This document shows positions 52,543-62,528 of a stretch of 64,000 nucleotides of DNA, piece by piece. The stretch's first letter is position 1. The number at the start of each line of letters is the position of its first letter. The stretch spans positions 62,001 to 126,000 of the forward strand of contig NZ_SBKQ01000005.1 of NCBI RefSeq assembly GCF_004122145.1, in the 5' to 3' direction. The notes below the pieces were generated by a model. It was given only the letters and a program-made list of their open reading frames with translations. It did not search any database and was not told where the DNA came from. This stretch comes from Flavobacterium piscinae (lineage in GTDB: Bacteria; Bacteroidota; Bacteroidia; Flavobacteriales; Flavobacteriaceae). Both the position numbers and the translations under genes were made by a program.

Positions 52543-54082
52543 TCTTTAAAGCACATTTCTCTCCATCAATTGCAGCTGAGACGATTCCGCCAGCAAACCC
52601 TGCTCCTTCTCCACACGGATATAAACCTTTGATTTGAAGATGTTCTAACGTTTGTGCATCTCTTGGAATGCGAACAGGTGAAGATGTGCGGCTTTCCGGT
52701 GCATGCAAAATAGCTTCGTTGGTTAAATAACCTTTCATTGATTTTCCGAATTGCACAAAGCCTTCTCGCATGATTTGCGTTAAAAATCCGGGAAAAACCT
52801 GACCCATTTCTACTGAAGTAGTTCCCGGAACATACGATGTTTTGGGAATGGAAGTAGAAACTTTGTTTTGTGTAAAATCAACCATGCGTTGTGCCGGAAC
52901 TTTTTGCGTCTGACCCGCTAAGTTCCATGCTTTTTGTTCGATGGCTTTTTGAAATTCCATGCCGGCTAAGGGTCCGAATTTGGCAAAGGGTTTGAAATCT
53001 TCCAATTTTAATTCGACTACAATTCCTGAATTGGCGGTAGCTTGATCTCTTTTGGAAGGTGACCAACCATTAGTCACTACTTCGCCAGGACTTGTTGAAC
53101 ACGGTGCAATTACGCCGCCCGGACACATACAAAACGAATACATCCCACGACCATTCACTTGCTTGACGATGGAATACGGAGCCGGTGGCAAATAGTCCCC
53201 TCGAAAATCACAACTGTATTGAATCGAGTCAATCAACTCTTGCGGATGTTCCGCCCGAACGCCTAACGCAAAAGGTTTGGCTTCGATGAGGATTTTTTTT
53301 CTATCCAACAATTCAAAAATATCCCGTGCCGAATGTCCGGTTGCCAAAATGACTTTATTCGCCGAAATCGTATCACCTTTTTGGGTAACGATGCCTTGTA
53401 TTTCATTGTTTTTAATGATAAAATCGGTTACACGGGTTTCAAACAGAACTTGCCCGCCACATTCGATGATTTTTTCACGAATGTCTTGAATAATTTGTGG
53501 CAATTTATTGGTTCCGATGTGTGGATGAGCTTCTACTAAAATATCGGGAGAAGCACCAAAACCCACTAACAATTGCAAAATTCTGTCTACATCACCTCGT
53601 TTTTTGGAACGCGTGTAGAGTTTTCCATCAGAATAGGTTCCGGCACCACCTTCGCCAAAACAATAGTTAGAATCTTCATTTACAATATGGTCACGATTTA
53701 TCGCTTTTAAATCTCGACGACGGCCACGAACATCTTTCCCCCGTTCGAGAACGATGGGTTTCAAACCTAGTTCGATGAGTTGAAGAGCGGCAAAAAGTCC
53801 GGCAGGCCCCGCTCCAATCACGATTACTTCTTTTTGATTGGCTACATTCGGATAAATGGGTAATTCAATTTTTTGCTCAGTAAACGGTTCGCCTTGAAAA
53901 AAAATCATCAACTTTAAATTGATTTTTATGGCTTTTTGACGGGCATCAATCGAACGTTTTACAATCGAAATATGCTGCACTTCATTCATTGAAACCCGAA
54001 TCATTTTAGCCACATGATCTTTGAGTAAAAAATCATTGGCAGCAACTTCGGGTGTGACTTGAATGAGAAGCTCTTTGGGCAT
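52523..54082 (-). CDS. FAD-dependent oxidoreductase (NAD(P)/FAD-type dehydrogenase)
   Basis: 519 aa from the ATG at 54080-54082 (MPKELLIQVTPEVAAND); a 20-codon extension is improbable. N-terminal small domain, then the FAD Rossmann motif VIVIGAGPAGLFAALQLIELG (about residue 90; 20-residue part GAGPAGLFAALQLIELG), GEGGAGTYSDGKLYTR, the NAD-site-like VILATGHSARDIF and a closing GEGAGFAGGIVSAAIDG. It matches the widely conserved uncharacterised 'FAD-dependent dehydrogenase' of Bacteroidota. Substrate unknown. Confidence 0.88.
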   Translation of the reverse strand: MPKELLIQVTPEVAANDFLLKDHVAKMIRVSMNEVQHISIVKRSIDARQKAIKINLKLMIFFQGEPFTEQKIELPIYPNVANQKEVIVIGAGPAGLFAALQLIELGLKPIVLERGKDVRGRRRDLKAINRDHIVNEDSNYCFGEGGAGTYSDGKLYTRSKKRGDVDRILQLLVGFGASPDILVEAHPHIGTNKLPQIIQDIREKIIECGGQVLFETRVTDFIIKNNEIQGIVTQKGDTISANKVILATGHSARDIFELLDRKKILIEAKPFALGVRAEHPQELIDSIQYSCDFRGDYLPPAPYSIVKQVNGRGMYSFCMCPGGVIAPCSTSPGEVVTNGWSPSKRDQATANSGIVVELKLEDFKPFAKFGPLAGMEFQKAIEQKAWNLAGQTQKVPAQRMVDFTQNKVSTSIPKTSYVPGTTSVEMGQVFPGFLTQIMREGFVQFGKSMKGYLTNEAILHAPESRTSSPVRIPRDAQTLEHLQIKGLYPCGEGAGFAGGIVSAAIDGEKCALKIKESLG

Positions 54083-54124
54083 GGAATTCTTTTTTGCAAA
54101 AGTAATTTTTTTAATTTGTATCCA

Positions 54125-54154
54125 ACAAAAAAGGTTCAGCAAATGCTAAACCTT
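54125..54154 (-). terminator. Rho-independent terminator after the T9SS gene
   Basis: On the minus strand AGGTTTAG...CTGAACCT folds (one G-U pair) and is followed by a T-run. It separates the gene ending at 54176 from the oxidoreductase start. Confidence 0.75.
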
Positions 54155-54175
54155 CTTTAGAACAATTCTATTCGG

Positions 54176-55714
54176 TTATTTTTTCAAAAACTTATAATTT
54201 AAATTTTGATTATTCATTTGAATATTAATCAAATACAATCCAGATTGAAGAGTTGAAACATCAATAGTTTGATTATTATTGAAATTATTTACTTCTTTTA
54301 CTTTTGAACCATTAATAGCATAAATTGAGATTTTATCAATACTCCATTCCGATTGGTTGGCTATTGAAATAAAATTTTCTGCCGGATTTGGATAAATCTG
54401 AATTAATTTTACCAGTTGATTTTCTGTTAAACTTAGAGCTACTTGATTGTCTAAATAATCCGGAATTTCATTTGAATTTGTATCATCATCCATTGGATTA
54501 TTATTGCCATTGTAATCTTCATTAATTGTCAATACACCATCTCCATCATCATCATTATCGAGATAATTCGGAATTCCATCAGCGTCTGTATCTAACGGAT
54601 CACCGGCATCAGAACTTCTACCATTCGGGAATACATATTCAAATTCAGTTAAAACCATATCACCATCATCGTCATTATCTAAAAAATTTGGGATTCCGTC
54701 CCCATCAGTATCATCGTTATATAAATTTCCATCACCATTTAAATCTTCTAAATCATTGGCTATAGAATCCAAATCATAATCTGTATTACAATCTATGACC
54801 ATCAATTTTACTTGCGTTATTGTACCATTAAAAAAAGCAAAAAGGGTTTGTTCGTTTGGATTTACATTTGAGAAATCTGAAGAACTAATACCATTTGTTC
54901 CAGCTTCAGCATCTGATTGCGAGGTATAAATTAAAACTGACTCAGGAGCACCTGAACTTAATTCTTCTTTCACTAAATTTAAATTAAAAACCGCTATTCC
55001 ATCTTCATCATCATCACAAACAACATAATTATAAGTTGCATTTTCAAATGGTCTTGAAAAACGCCAACCTTCTTGGCTTGCAGTCCAAACGCCAGTATCT
55101 CTTCCGGGTGGTGCCAAGGAGTTGGTACCGTCTTGGTTTAGAATACCAATGAGTGCTCTTCCTCCCATCCAAGCTGTACAAGCAGGCTTATCTATAATTT
55201 GAACATCAATAAAATTAAATGTTTCATACAATATTAGTTGAAAGGAACTGAGATTGGAAGAACATTGACCTCCAAAATGAGGCTGATTTTCAAATATTAC
55301 AACAAACTTTCTAAAAGGTGCATTACCAACAGTTGAATACGTTAACGAACCAATATCATCAAAATTATATAAATCATGATAGCAAGCAAATATTGAATTT
55401 TGCACATTAACATTTAACTGAGCTAAAGGTGTATCAAAAAAATATTCGCTGTAAATAGTTGCATTTTCTAAATTAAAATTAACGTATCCATTTGTGCTAA
55501 TTACTAATTCATTGTGATTATTCCCATAAAAATCAAAGTCAAAACCAATTGGTATTACTTCTGAGTATCTATCATCAAGAGTTGCTAATGACGTTGCACC
55601 AGTAGTGTAAACTTGGTGTGGAATTGGTGAAACCGAATAATTGTTTTGCGAAAAACCAAGGTTAGTAAGTAATAAAAAAAGTACGATAATTTTTGACAAG
55701 TAGTTGTTTATCAT
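54176..55714 (-). CDS. T9SS-exported protein with thrombospondin-type-3 Ca-binding repeats
   Basis: 512 aa from the ATG at 55712-55714; a TTG six codons upstream is the alternative. Signal peptide ends near LGFSQ. Residues about 25-225 form a beta-rich domain ([11 protein letters not shown]..., typical of nidogen-like/choice-of-anchor modules). Residues about 305-410 carry Asp-rich DxDxDGxxD Ca-binding repeats (e.g. [28 protein letters not shown]). The C-terminal about 75 residues ([11 protein letters not shown]..., [10 protein letters not shown]) are a type A sorting domain. Surface adhesion is plausible; ligand unknown. Confidence 0.88.
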   Translation of the reverse strand: MINNYLSKIIVLFLLLTNLGFSQNNYSVSPIPHQVYTTGATSLATLDDRYSEVIPIGFDFDFYGNNHNELVISTNGYVNFNLENATIYSEYFFDTPLAQLNVNVQNSIFACYHDLYNFDDIGSLTYSTVGNAPFRKFVVIFENQPHFGGQCSSNLSSFQLILYETFNFIDVQIIDKPACTAWMGGRALIGILNQDGTNSLAPPGRDTGVWTASQEGWRFSRPFENATYNYVVCDDDEDGIAVFNLNLVKEELSSGAPESVLIYTSQSDAEAGTNGISSSDFSNVNPNEQTLFAFFNGTITQVKLMVIDCNTDYDLDSIANDLEDLNGDGNLYNDDTDGDGIPNFLDNDDDGDMVLTEFEYVFPNGRSSDAGDPLDTDADGIPNYLDNDDDGDGVLTINEDYNGNNNPMDDDTNSNEIPDYLDNQVALSLTENQLVKLIQIYPNPAENFISIANQSEWSIDKISIYAINGSKVKEVNNFNNNQTIDVSTLQSGLYLINIQMNNQNLNYKFLKK

Positions 55715-55756
55715 ATGTTTGTTTTTTTTCAAATATAATTAATAAAATTTGATTTG

Positions 55757-56809
55757 CTAATTTTTTTCTTCAAATGCTCTTAACGCAAACGAAGCCAACC
55801 AATGTTCACCTTCATAATTGCCATCAACAACTGATGGGAGAGAAAAATTGAGATGCTTTTCAGCTAACGACTTAAGATGAGAAAAGTGTTTTGGATATAA
55901 CTTTATCAAATGATAAAAATTCCAAGCACGGCTAAAATTTAATCCGTCTAAATGCACCAAATGGCCATCGGTTCGGTCTGAAACTCGGGCAACTTCCCAA
56001 TCAAAATCTTTCTTAAAAATGGACTTATTAAACTTCTTTAGCCACGATAAGAATTCTTTCTCCGGTAAAACTCTACTCATAATTCCAATTTCTTCCATAC
56101 AAGGCGAAAGAAAATCGGTACCGCTGGGTTCCCAATTTAACGGACAATTTTCATCGGATAAAAATAATCGTTTGGCATTTTCGGTTATTAAATTTTGAAA
56201 ATCTTTGTTGTTGGAATAAACAGCATAATCCCACGCAAATGTGAGTCCGAATGCCGTGTTATTGTGTGTTCCCGCTCGAACCGGATAAAGTAATTTTGGG
56301 AGAAATTCATAATATCGTTGCACAATTAAGTCAGAAAGTGGTTTTAGATTTTGAGCCAATTCTTTAGCAAAAGGTTCCTTACTGATTTCTAATTCTAATT
56401 GCAATTTTAATAACCAATTCCAACCATAGGTTCGTTCAAAGGATTTTTCGTGATTTTTAGAAAAATAGGCCACTTCCAATTGAATATTTTCTTTCGACAA
56501 ATTGGTTTTTAACTTTTGAATAATCTCATTTTTATTCGCTATATCAGGAAAATGATTCAGTAAATACACCAAACTCCAATGACCGTGAACGGAAGAATGC
56601 CAATCGAAGCATCCATAAAAAGCGGGATGCAATTGAACGGGTGATTGAATTTCGGTGGCATCCCATAAAAGTTGGTTTAATTTGTTGGGATATTCCTGCT
56701 GTAAACACTTTAACGGAAGCGAAGCCAAATGATTAGCTTGATCAGTTGAAAGTTTTTGAGCTTTCATCCCAACTGAAAATAAAAGTAAACCTAAGACGAG
56801 TTTTTTCAT
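55757..56809 (-). CDS. DUF2891 family secreted protein
   Basis: 350 aa. Signal peptide (1-17, VGMKAQ). DUF2891 signature: HPAFYGCFDWHSSVHGHWSL near residues 61-80, then HNNTAFGLTFAWDYA and the EPSGTDFLSPCMEE element. The alpha/alpha-toroid-like fold suggests glycan or isomerase-type chemistry but none is proven. It diverges from the 78-aa gene across 27 bp. Confidence 0.9.
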   Translation of the reverse strand: MKKLVLGLLLFSVGMKAQKLSTDQANHLASLPLKCLQQEYPNKLNQLLWDATEIQSPVQLHPAFYGCFDWHSSVHGHWSLVYLLNHFPDIANKNEIIQKLKTNLSKENIQLEVAYFSKNHEKSFERTYGWNWLLKLQLELEISKEPFAKELAQNLKPLSDLIVQRYYEFLPKLLYPVRAGTHNNTAFGLTFAWDYAVYSNNKDFQNLITENAKRLFLSDENCPLNWEPSGTDFLSPCMEEIGIMSRVLPEKEFLSWLKKFNKSIFKKDFDWEVARVSDRTDGHLVHLDGLNFSRAWNFYHLIKLYPKHFSHLKSLAEKHLNFSLPSVVDGNYEGEHWLASFALRAFEEKN

Positions 56810-56836
56810 AAAATGAATTTATTTTTGCATAAAAAA

Positions 56837-57073
56837 ATGTCAAGAAAAATTAAATTGATTTGGGATTTTAGAGGTCCGGCTTCAGCTAAAACGGCAGAGC
56901 ATCATGAAATTCATTTAAAAGAATTCATTGAAGCAGAACAACTTCCACTTAACATTACGGGGTTTGAAATATACAACGAAATGTATGCCATTGCCTTTAT
57001 GGTTGTTACTGATGAAAACATGATTGCGGTTCGCGATGCTTTGAAACCTCATCGGGGGGAATTGTATGAATAG
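56837..57073 (+). CDS. Conserved small Bacteroidota protein, 78 aa
   Basis: ATG at 56837 (MSRKIKLIWDFRGPASAKTA); an earlier in-frame ATG at 56813 would overlap the promoter region of the divergent gene. Body with HHEIHLKEFI and ITGFEIYNEMYAIAFMVV matches a short conserved Flavobacteriia family with no assigned role. After it, 57074-57149 has GCAGTCGCAGTTT direct repeats and no gene. Confidence 0.78.
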   Translation: MSRKIKLIWDFRGPASAKTAEHHEIHLKEFIEAEQLPLNITGFEIYNEMYAIAFMVVTDENMIAVRDALKPHRGELYE

Positions 57074-57149
57074 TTTACAGTCGCAGTTTGCAGTCGCAGT
57101 TTGCAAGATACTGAAATTGTAAACTGTAACTGAAAACAAAGACTGAACA

Positions 57150-59345
57150 CTAATTGGCTACTTCACTTATAAATTTAATTCGCATCAAACGCAATTCTTC
57201 GATGTCATAATCGCCATCAAATTCTTTCAAAGCGTCTTCTATTTTGTCGGTTTGTGAATCCATAAAGTAGTCATGAATTTCATCTTGTTGCTCATCGTCT
57301 AAAATCTCATCAATCCAATATTTGATATTTAATTTAGTTCCTGAGTACACAATTTGTTCCATTTCCTTCAATAGATTATCCATCGTAAGGCCTTTTGCTT
57401 TGGCAATATCTTCCAAAGATAACTTTCTGTCAATATTTTGAATGATGTATAATTTATTGGCAGAATTTGCACCGGTTGACTTCACAACCAAATCATCCGG
57501 ACGAATAATATCATTTTCATCTACATAACGGGCAATTAAATCTACAAATGGTTTGCCGTATTTTTTGGCTTTTCCTTCGCCCACACCATGCACATTACTA
57601 AGTTCTTCTATCGAAATTGGGTATTTTAAAGCCATGTCTTCCAATGATGGATCTTGAAAAACCACAAAAGGGGGCACACCCAATTTTTTGGCTTCTTTTT
57701 TACGTAAATCTTTCAACATCGCCATCAAAGCCTCGTCAGCAGTTCCGGAGGATTTTGAAGCAGCTACAATTGCATCGTCTTCTTCCTCGCTATACTCATG
57801 GTCTTCTGTCATCATGAAAGAAGTTGGATTTTTTAAATAAGCTATTCCTTCAGGGGATAATTTCAAAATTCCATAGGTCTCAATGTCTTTTTTTAATAAC
57901 CCTGCTACTAAAACCTGACGAATGAGAGCCATCCAATAACGTTCCTCTTTATCGTTTCCGCAACCAAAAAAGTCTTGAGAATCGGTTCGATGTGCTTTGA
58001 TTACAGCATTAATCTTACCCATTAAGGTAAAAACAATTTCTTTAGACTTGTATAAATGTTTTGTATCTCTAACCACCTGAAGTACTTTAACTACGTTATC
58101 TTTGGCTTCAGATTTTGGTTTTGGATTACGTACATTGTCATCCATATCTCCTCCTTCTCCTGTTTCGTTGTCAAATTCTTCTCCGAAATAATGCAGTAGA
58201 AATTTTCTTCTTGACATCGAAGTTTCGGCATAGGCAACCACTTCTTGAAGCAAAGCAAATCCAATTTCTTGTTCTGCTACCGGTTTGCCTGACATGAACT
58301 TTTCAAGTTTTTCTACATCTTTATACGAATAATAGGCTAAACAATGGCCTTCGCCACCATCTCGACCGGCACGGCCTGTTTCTTGGTAATAACTTTCGAG
58401 CGATTTAGGGATATCATGATGAATCACAAATCGAACATCCGGTTTGTCAATTCCCATTCCAAAAGCAATTGTAGCAACTACCACTTCAACATCCTCCATC
58501 AAAAACATATCTTGGTGTTTCGCTCTGGTTTTGGCATCTAAACCGGCATGATAAGGGACGGCACTTATCCCATTCACTTGTAATACCTGAGCAATTTCCT
58601 CTACCTTTTTTCGGCTAAGGCAATAAATAATTCCTGACTTACCTTTATTTTGTTTGATAAATTTAATAATATCCGACTCCACATTTTTGGTTTTCGGACG
58701 AACTTCATAAAATAAATTTGGTCGATTGAACGATGCTTTGAATGTTTTGGCATCGGACATGTCCAAGTTTTTAAGTATATCTTCCTGTACTTTTGGGGTA
58801 GCAGTGGCTGTGAGACCGATCACAGGTACATTTCCCAAATGTTTAATTATGTTTTTTAAGTTTCTGTATTCCGGACGAAAATCATGCCCCCATTCAGAAA
58901 TACAGTGAGCCTCGTCAATCGCAATAAATGAAATGGGAACTGACTTTAAAAACTCAACATATTCCTCTTTTGCCAATGATTCTGGTGCAACGTATAATAA
59001 CTTTGTAATGCCCGAAACAATATCTTTTTTAACTTGATTGATTTCAGTCTTTGTTAAAGATGAATTTAAAACGTGTGCTATACCGTCTTCCGAAGAAACA
59101 CTTCGGATGGCATCCACTTGGTTTTTCATTAATGCAATAAGTGGAGAAACAACAATAGCTGTTCCGTTTTGAAATAATGCAGGAAGTTGGTAGCACAATG
59201 ATTTACCTCCTCCGGTTGGCATAATCACGAAAGTATTTGTTTTATTCAGGATACTTTTGATCACTTGTTCCTGAAGACCTTTGAACTGATCAAAACCAAA
59301 ATACTTTTTTAATTCCTTATGAATGTCAATTTCGTTGGGATTCAT
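57150..59345 (-). CDS. recQ: ATP-dependent DNA helicase RecQ
   Basis: 731 aa from the ATG at 59343-59345; a longer frame adds 21 residues of poor fit. SF2 helicase: Walker A TGGGKS (44-49), IDEAHCISEWGHDFR (motif II DEAH), LTATATPKVQ (III), a motif VI QETGRAGRDG. RQC-like region, HRDC domain (about 535-605) and a Bacteroidota C-terminal extension. Unwinds DNA 3'-5' in recombination and repair. Confidence 0.95.
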   Translation of the reverse strand: MNPNEIDIHKELKKYFGFDQFKGLQEQVIKSILNKTNTFVIMPTGGGKSLCYQLPALFQNGTAIVVSPLIALMKNQVDAIRSVSSEDGIAHVLNSSLTKTEINQVKKDIVSGITKLLYVAPESLAKEEYVEFLKSVPISFIAIDEAHCISEWGHDFRPEYRNLKNIIKHLGNVPVIGLTATATPKVQEDILKNLDMSDAKTFKASFNRPNLFYEVRPKTKNVESDIIKFIKQNKGKSGIIYCLSRKKVEEIAQVLQVNGISAVPYHAGLDAKTRAKHQDMFLMEDVEVVVATIAFGMGIDKPDVRFVIHHDIPKSLESYYQETGRAGRDGGEGHCLAYYSYKDVEKLEKFMSGKPVAEQEIGFALLQEVVAYAETSMSRRKFLLHYFGEEFDNETGEGGDMDDNVRNPKPKSEAKDNVVKVLQVVRDTKHLYKSKEIVFTLMGKINAVIKAHRTDSQDFFGCGNDKEERYWMALIRQVLVAGLLKKDIETYGILKLSPEGIAYLKNPTSFMMTEDHEYSEEEDDAIVAASKSSGTADEALMAMLKDLRKKEAKKLGVPPFVVFQDPSLEDMALKYPISIEELSNVHGVGEGKAKKYGKPFVDLIARYVDENDIIRPDDLVVKSTGANSANKLYIIQNIDRKLSLEDIAKAKGLTMDNLLKEMEQIVYSGTKLNIKYWIDEILDDEQQDEIHDYFMDSQTDKIEDALKEFDGDYDIEELRLMRIKFISEVAN

Positions 59346-59368
59346 TCTTATGTATGGGTATTTTATTT

Positions 59369-59376
59369 TAAATTTG
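59369..59376 (+). promoter_or_regulatory. -7 box for kdsD-tatC
   Basis: TAAATTTG (TAnnTTTG) lies 55 bp before the kdsD start, in the divergent recQ-kdsD region. -33 not clear. Confidence 0.35.
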
Positions 59377-59431
59377 CATCCATAAAGATACAACTTTCTT
59401 TTATTCATACAAATTTTATATACAATCCGTT

Positions 59432-60397
59432 TTGATTACAAAAGAAAAAATTTTAGCAACTGCCAGAGAAACCATTTTAACTGAAAGTCAAGCCATTTCA
59501 AAATTGGCTGATTTACTAACTAATGATTTTGTAGAAAGTGTTCGGCTAATTTATCAATCAAAAGGCCGCTTAATTGTTACCGGAATTGGAAAAAGTGCCA
59601 TTATCGCTCAAAAAATTGTAGCGACTCTAAATTCTACAGGAACTCCGTCAATGTTTTTACATGCTTCTGAGGCAGTTCATGGCGATTTAGGGATGGTTCA
59701 ACCGGATGATGTTGTGATTTGTATATCAAAAAGCGGAAATAGTCCCGAAATTAAAATTTTGGTCCCGATATTGAACCGATTTGGAAATACATTAATTGCG
59801 ATGACCGGAAATTTGACTTCTTTTTTAGCTAAAAATTCGCAATATGTTTTAGATACAACGGTAGAGAAAGAAGCTTGTCCAAACAATTTAGCTCCAACCA
59901 ATAGTACTACTGCACAATTGGTTATGGGTGATTGTTTAGCTGTTTGTTTAATGGAAATGCGAAACTTTAAAGGAGAAGATTTTGCCAAATACCATCCCGG
60001 CGGAGCCTTAGGAAAAAAACTTTTGCTTCGAGTGAAAGACATGTTGGATGATTCAAAAAAACCATCCGTGTCACCTGATTCGAATGTTCAGACTGTTATT
60101 TTTGAGATTTCTGAAAAAAGACTTGGTGTTACAGCTGTCGTTGAAAATGATAAAATAATTGGAATCATTACTGATGGTGATATAAGAAGAATGTTGAGCA
60201 AGACAGCAACTATAACCGGAATTTACGCTCGAGATATTATGACCAAAAATCCAAAAATGATTCAACCTAATGATATGGTTGTTGAAGCACTAAATATAAT
60301 GGAAGATTTCTCGATTACTCAATTAATTGTAGCGGAAAACAACTCGTATAAAGGAGTAATCCATTTGCATGACATTTTAAAAGAAGGCATTGTATAA
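59432..60397 (+). CDS. kdsD: D-arabinose-5-phosphate isomerase (KpsF/GutQ/KdsD)
   Basis: 321 aa. Starts at TTG: no in-frame ATG occurs between the promoter and the SIS domain. SIS domain (about 25-190): VTGIGKSAIIAQKIVATLNS, HASEAVHGDLGM, ISKSGNSPEI, PTNSTTAQLVMGD. Two CBS domains follow (about 205-320). Makes arabinose-5-P for Kdo/LPS synthesis. Its stop overlaps the tatC start by 1 nt (TAATG). Confidence 0.95.
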   Translation: MITKEKILATARETILTESQAISKLADLLTNDFVESVRLIYQSKGRLIVTGIGKSAIIAQKIVATLNSTGTPSMFLHASEAVHGDLGMVQPDDVVICISKSGNSPEIKILVPILNRFGNTLIAMTGNLTSFLAKNSQYVLDTTVEKEACPNNLAPTNSTTAQLVMGDCLAVCLMEMRNFKGEDFAKYHPGGALGKKLLLRVKDMLDDSKKPSVSPDSNVQTVIFEISEKRLGVTAVVENDKIIGIITDGDIRRMLSKTATITGIYARDIMTKNPKMIQPNDMVVEALNIMEDFSITQLIVAENNSYKGVIHLHDILKEGIV

Positions 60398-61215
60398 TGG
60401 CAACCAGTAATCCGAAAGAAATGTCATTTTTAGATCATCTCGAAGAGTTGAGATGGTTGTTAGTCCGAAGCACTTCTGCTGTTTTAATCTTAGCCTGTGC
60501 CGCTTTTTTTGTAAGCGATTTTATTTTTGAAAAAATTTTATTCGGCCCAAAAGATCCAAATTTTGTGACCTATCATTTTTTCTGTGATGTAACTCGTTTT
60601 TTTGGAATAAATGATGCAGAAATATGTAATGTGAAAATGCCATTCATTATTCAAAATACGAACATGGGTGGTCAGGTTTCCTTTTTAATTTGGACTTGCA
60701 TTACAGTTGGATTTATAGCTGGATTTCCTTTTATTCTATGGGAAATATGGAAGTTTATCAGTCCGGCATTATATGAAAAAGAGAAAAAATATGCCAAAGC
60801 ATTTATTATACTTTCGTCATTATTGTTCTTTTTAGGGGTTTTGTTCGGTTATTATATTATCACCCCTTTATCTGTTTATTTTTTTGGATCATTTAGTGCG
60901 AGTTCTGAGATTGTGAACGAATTTAATTTGGATTCTTATACCAGCATGATCAAAACATCTTCAATAGCTTGTGGATTACTGTTTGAATTACCAATTTTTA
61001 TCTATTTTTTAAGTAAATTAGGATTGGTAACTCCTGCTTTTTTAAGAAAATATAGAAAGTATGCACTTATTATTGTATTGATTTTATCCGCTATTATAAC
61101 TCCACCTGATGTTATTAGTCAAGTAATTGTAGCTGTTCCAATTATGATTTTGTATGAAATTAGTATTTTCATTAGCTTTATTGTTGTTAGAAAAGAATTA
61201 AAAAAATCAACTTAA
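60397..61215 (+). CDS. tatC: Sec-independent protein translocase TatC
   Basis: 272 aa with six transmembrane helices. Conserved MSFLDHLEELRWLLVRS N-terminus (the cytoplasmic signal-peptide-binding Glu), the FILWEIWKFISPALYEKEK loop and late SAIITPPDVISQ. Core of the Twin-arginine translocase. TatA/B are not in the window. Coupled to kdsD (1-nt overlap). Confidence 0.96.
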   Translation: MATSNPKEMSFLDHLEELRWLLVRSTSAVLILACAAFFVSDFIFEKILFGPKDPNFVTYHFFCDVTRFFGINDAEICNVKMPFIIQNTNMGGQVSFLIWTCITVGFIAGFPFILWEIWKFISPALYEKEKKYAKAFIILSSLLFFLGVLFGYYIITPLSVYFFGSFSASSEIVNEFNLDSYTSMIKTSSIACGLLFELPIFIYFLSKLGLVTPAFLRKYRKYALIIVLILSAIITPPDVISQVIVAVPIMILYEISIFISFIVVRKELKKST

Positions 61216-61225
61216 AAATAAAAAA

Positions 61226-61567
61226 ATGTCAGATTTGGTTCAAGAATTTAATGATTATCGTTCTAAAATGAATGAAAAGCTGTTGGCTGACAATAATTTA
61301 GTCATCAAACGAATTTTCAATTTAGATACAAATGCCTATGCGGAAGGTGCTTTGGATGTAAAAACTAAAGAATTATTAGGTTTGGTAGCTTCCGCTGTAT
61401 TGCGATGTGATGATTGTATCAAATATCATTTAGAAACAAGCTACAAGCACGGTGTTACCAAAGAGGAAATGATGGAAGCGATGGGGATTGCCACATTGGT
61501 TGGTGGCACTATTGTGATTCCTCATTTGCGAAGAGCATATGAATTTTGGGAAGCTTTAGAAAGGTAA
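61226..61567 (+). CDS. AhpD/CMD-like carboxymuconolactone decarboxylase-family protein
   Basis: 113 aa. AhpD-like redox motif DDCIKYHLETSYKHG (CxxxH: C and H near residues 71-75, with a preceding RCDDC pair) and MGIATLVGGTIVIPH. Such proteins act as alkylhydroperoxidases or decarboxylases. It follows tatC by 10 bp, so the kdsD-tatC-AhpD genes are probably one operon. Confidence 0.9.
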   Translation: MSDLVQEFNDYRSKMNEKLLADNNLVIKRIFNLDTNAYAEGALDVKTKELLGLVASAVLRCDDCIKYHLETSYKHGVTKEEMMEAMGIATLVGGTIVIPHLRRAYEFWEALER

Positions 61568-61568
61568 T

Positions 61569-61680
61569 GTACCAATTAATCAATGTGTCGATTAGTCAAT
61601 TGAATAACAGCACATAATAAAATACGTTTAAACTAATTGACACAATGGCTAATTGATTAATTGGCACATTGACAAAATGT
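61569..61680. repeat. Imperfect inverted repeat / low-complexity spacer before lptB
   Basis: CCAATTAATCAATGTGTCGA... is mirrored by ...CTAATTGATTAATTGGCACA; the region is built of AATTGAC/AATTGAT words. Together with TTGACAAATTGACTCG (to 61780) it forms a word-repeat spacer of the kind also seen at 10495-10560 and 13378-13412. Confidence 0.6.
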
Positions 61681-61700
61681 TAATCAAAAAACAATAAAAT

Positions 61701-61730
61701 TTGAACTGAAAATAAAATTTCTATTTTTAC
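61701..61730 (+). promoter_or_regulatory. Promoter for lptB
   Basis: TTTG (61701-61704), 18 bp, TATTTTTA (61723-61730): near-consensus except for the last base. The ATG is 54 bp downstream. Confidence 0.5.
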
Positions 61731-61784
61731 AACATGTTTCTTCAATTGTCGTATTGACAAATTGACTCGTTGACAAATTAAACC

Positions 61785-62525
61785 ATGAAATTAAGAGCCG
61801 AAAATATCGTTAAAACCTACAAAGGCAGAAGTGTTGTAAAAGGTGTTTCTGTAGAAGTAAATCAAGGAGAAATTGTGGGATTATTGGGCCCAAACGGAGC
61901 CGGAAAAACTACTTCTTTTTACATGATTGTAGGGTTGGTAAAACCCAATAGCGGAAAAATATACTTGGATAATATGGAAATTACCGATTATCCAATGTAT
62001 AAACGTGCTCAAAACGGAATTGGTTATTTGGCCCAAGAAGCCTCTGTTTTTAGAAAATTGAGTATCGAAGATAATATTCTGAGTGTTTTGCAACTCACTA
62101 AACTTTCCAAAGCGGAACAAGTTGCAAAAATGGAAAGTTTGATTGCTGAATTTAGTTTAGAACATATTCGAACCAATCGTGGTGACTTACTTTCGGGCGG
62201 AGAAAGGCGAAGAACTGAAATTGCCCGAGCCTTGGCAACCGACCCAAAGTTTATTTTGCTTGACGAACCTTTTGCAGGCGTTGACCCGGTTGCCGTGGAA
62301 GATATTCAACGGATTGTGGCCCAATTGAAAAACAAAAACATTGGTATTTTAATCACCGATCATAATGTACAAGAAACATTAGCCATTACCGACAAAACCT
62401 ATTTAATGTTTGAAGGCGGCATTTTGAAAGCCGGAATTCCAGAAGATTTGGCAGCTGACGAAATGGTTAGAAAAGTATATTTAGGACAAAATTTCGAATT
62501 GCGAAAAAAGAAATTGGAGTTTTAA
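61785..62525 (+). CDS. lptB: LPS export ABC transporter ATPase LptB
   Basis: 246 aa. Walker A GPNGAGKTTS (35-44), Q-loop LAQEASVFRKLS, signature LSGGERRR, Walker B ILLDEPFAGVDP, switch His in ITDHN. The LptB-typical FRKLSIEDN and SGGERRRTEIARAL text separates it from other ABC ATPases. Energises lipopolysaccharide export with LptFG. Converges with the GH25 gene after 3 bp. Confidence 0.95.
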   Translation: MKLRAENIVKTYKGRSVVKGVSVEVNQGEIVGLLGPNGAGKTTSFYMIVGLVKPNSGKIYLDNMEITDYPMYKRAQNGIGYLAQEASVFRKLSIEDNILSVLQLTKLSKAEQVAKMESLIAEFSLEHIRTNRGDLLSGGERRRTEIARALATDPKFILLDEPFAGVDPVAVEDIQRIVAQLKNKNIGILITDHNVQETLAITDKTYLMFEGGILKAGIPEDLAADEMVRKVYLGQNFELRKKKLEF

Positions 62526-62528
62526 TTT